Source: Tannerella sp. | GTDB taxonomy: Bacteria; Bacteroidota; Bacteroidia; Bacteroidales; Tannerellaceae | Length of the DNA: 7,991 bases | Assembly (NCBI GenBank): GCA_031259505.1 | Contig: JAIRLL010000286.1 | Location: 1 to 7,991, forward strand | Reading direction: 5' to 3' | In this document: piece by piece, positions 7,862 to 7,991 of the stretch | How positions within the stretch are numbered: position 1 is the stretch's first letter | Layout: each line of letters opens with the position of its first letter | Made by a program: the position numbers and the translations under genes | The notes under the pieces: model-generated | What the model was told of the DNA's origin: nothing | The model's database searches: none | Seen by the model: the letters and a program-made list of their open reading frames with translations, nothing else

Positions 7862-7891
7862 GTACGTTTTAAAATATTCCGCATATCTTTG
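7862..7891 (+). promoter_or_regulatory. Candidate plus-strand promoter box (TATCTTTG)
   Basis: TATCTTTG at 7884-7891 matches the TAnnTTTG -7 consensus exactly. A partial -33 match, TATG, lies 21 bases upstream at 7859-7862. The surroundings (about 7820-7885) are strongly AT-rich, as expected for a promoter. Transcription would start near 7897, about 12 bases before the ATG at 7909. It would drive a gene divergent from the atp operon. Confidence 0.35.
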
Positions 7892-7908
7892 TAACAAGTT
7901 TTGAAAAA

Positions 7909-7991
7909 ATGAAGACCTTTTGCTTTATAGTTGCACGCATCTTTACCGTCCTGTTCGTACGGTTCAGCCGTTTTTCGCCGCATCCCGCAAG
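7909..7991 (+). CDS. Possible start of a divergent gene, cut by the window edge
   Basis: An ATG at 7909 preceded by an A-run opens a frame of 27 codons with no stop before the window ends. The peptide begins MKTFCFIVARIFTVLFVRFS, a basic residue followed by a hydrophobic stretch, as in a signal peptide or first membrane helix. A -7 promoter-like box lies just upstream. The visible part is too short to assign a family. It loosely recalls the first helix of DoxX-type membrane proteins, but the arginines within it do not fit well. It could also be a chance frame. Reality is uncertain and function unknown. Confidence 0.3.
   Translation, partial: MKTFCFIVARIFTVLFVRFSRFSPHPA

Overview
The window is almost entirely one minus-strand operon encoding a complete F1Fo ATP synthase. 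All eight structural subunits plus one small membrane protein lie on the minus strand from about 7396 down to 148. Read in the direction of transcription the order is atpD (beta), atpC (epsilon), a 142-residue AtpI-like membrane protein, atpB (a), atpE (c), atpF (b), atpH (delta), atpA (alpha), atpG (gamma). This split order, with beta and epsilon first and the 142-codon gene before atpB, differs from the usual atpIBEFHAGDC and matches the arrangement I know from Bacteroidetes. Other features agree: an a subunit with a signal peptide and a large exported N-terminal region, a short epsilon, a Bacteroidetes-style insert in alpha, mostly no clear Shine-Dalgarno sequences, and promoter-like sites of the TTTG / TAnnTTTG type. 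The likely source is a member of the Bacteroidales of moderate GC content; I cannot name the genus.

Layout. 1-147 is noncoding: a perfect 36-base palindrome, a second small hairpin, and a stretch resembling the 5' part of a bacterial group II intron. 148-7396 is the operon, with gaps of only 1-35 bases. 7397-7908 is the upstream region. On the minus strand it holds a good Bacteroidetes-type promoter at 7726-7758, then about 170 bases of hairpin-rich sequence ending in a terminator-like stem and T7 tract near 7543-7583, then a second -10-like site at 7504-7511, and a short leader with a strong hairpin. At the right edge a possible plus-strand gene starts at 7909 and runs off the window.

How the genes work together. 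a, b and c form the membrane Fo motor, alpha3-beta3-gamma-epsilon the F1 head, and delta and b the stator. All key catalytic and transport residues are present: Walker A and B in alpha and beta, the beta catalytic glutamate, the alpha arginine finger, the subunit a arginine, and the c-ring glutamate. Residues around the c-ring glutamate point to proton rather than sodium coupling. The enzyme looks intact and functional.

No wholly new system is evident. The items most worth checking are the structured segment upstream of atpD (a small RNA or attenuated leader), the AtpI-like gene, and the palindrome plus intron-like sequence behind atpG.
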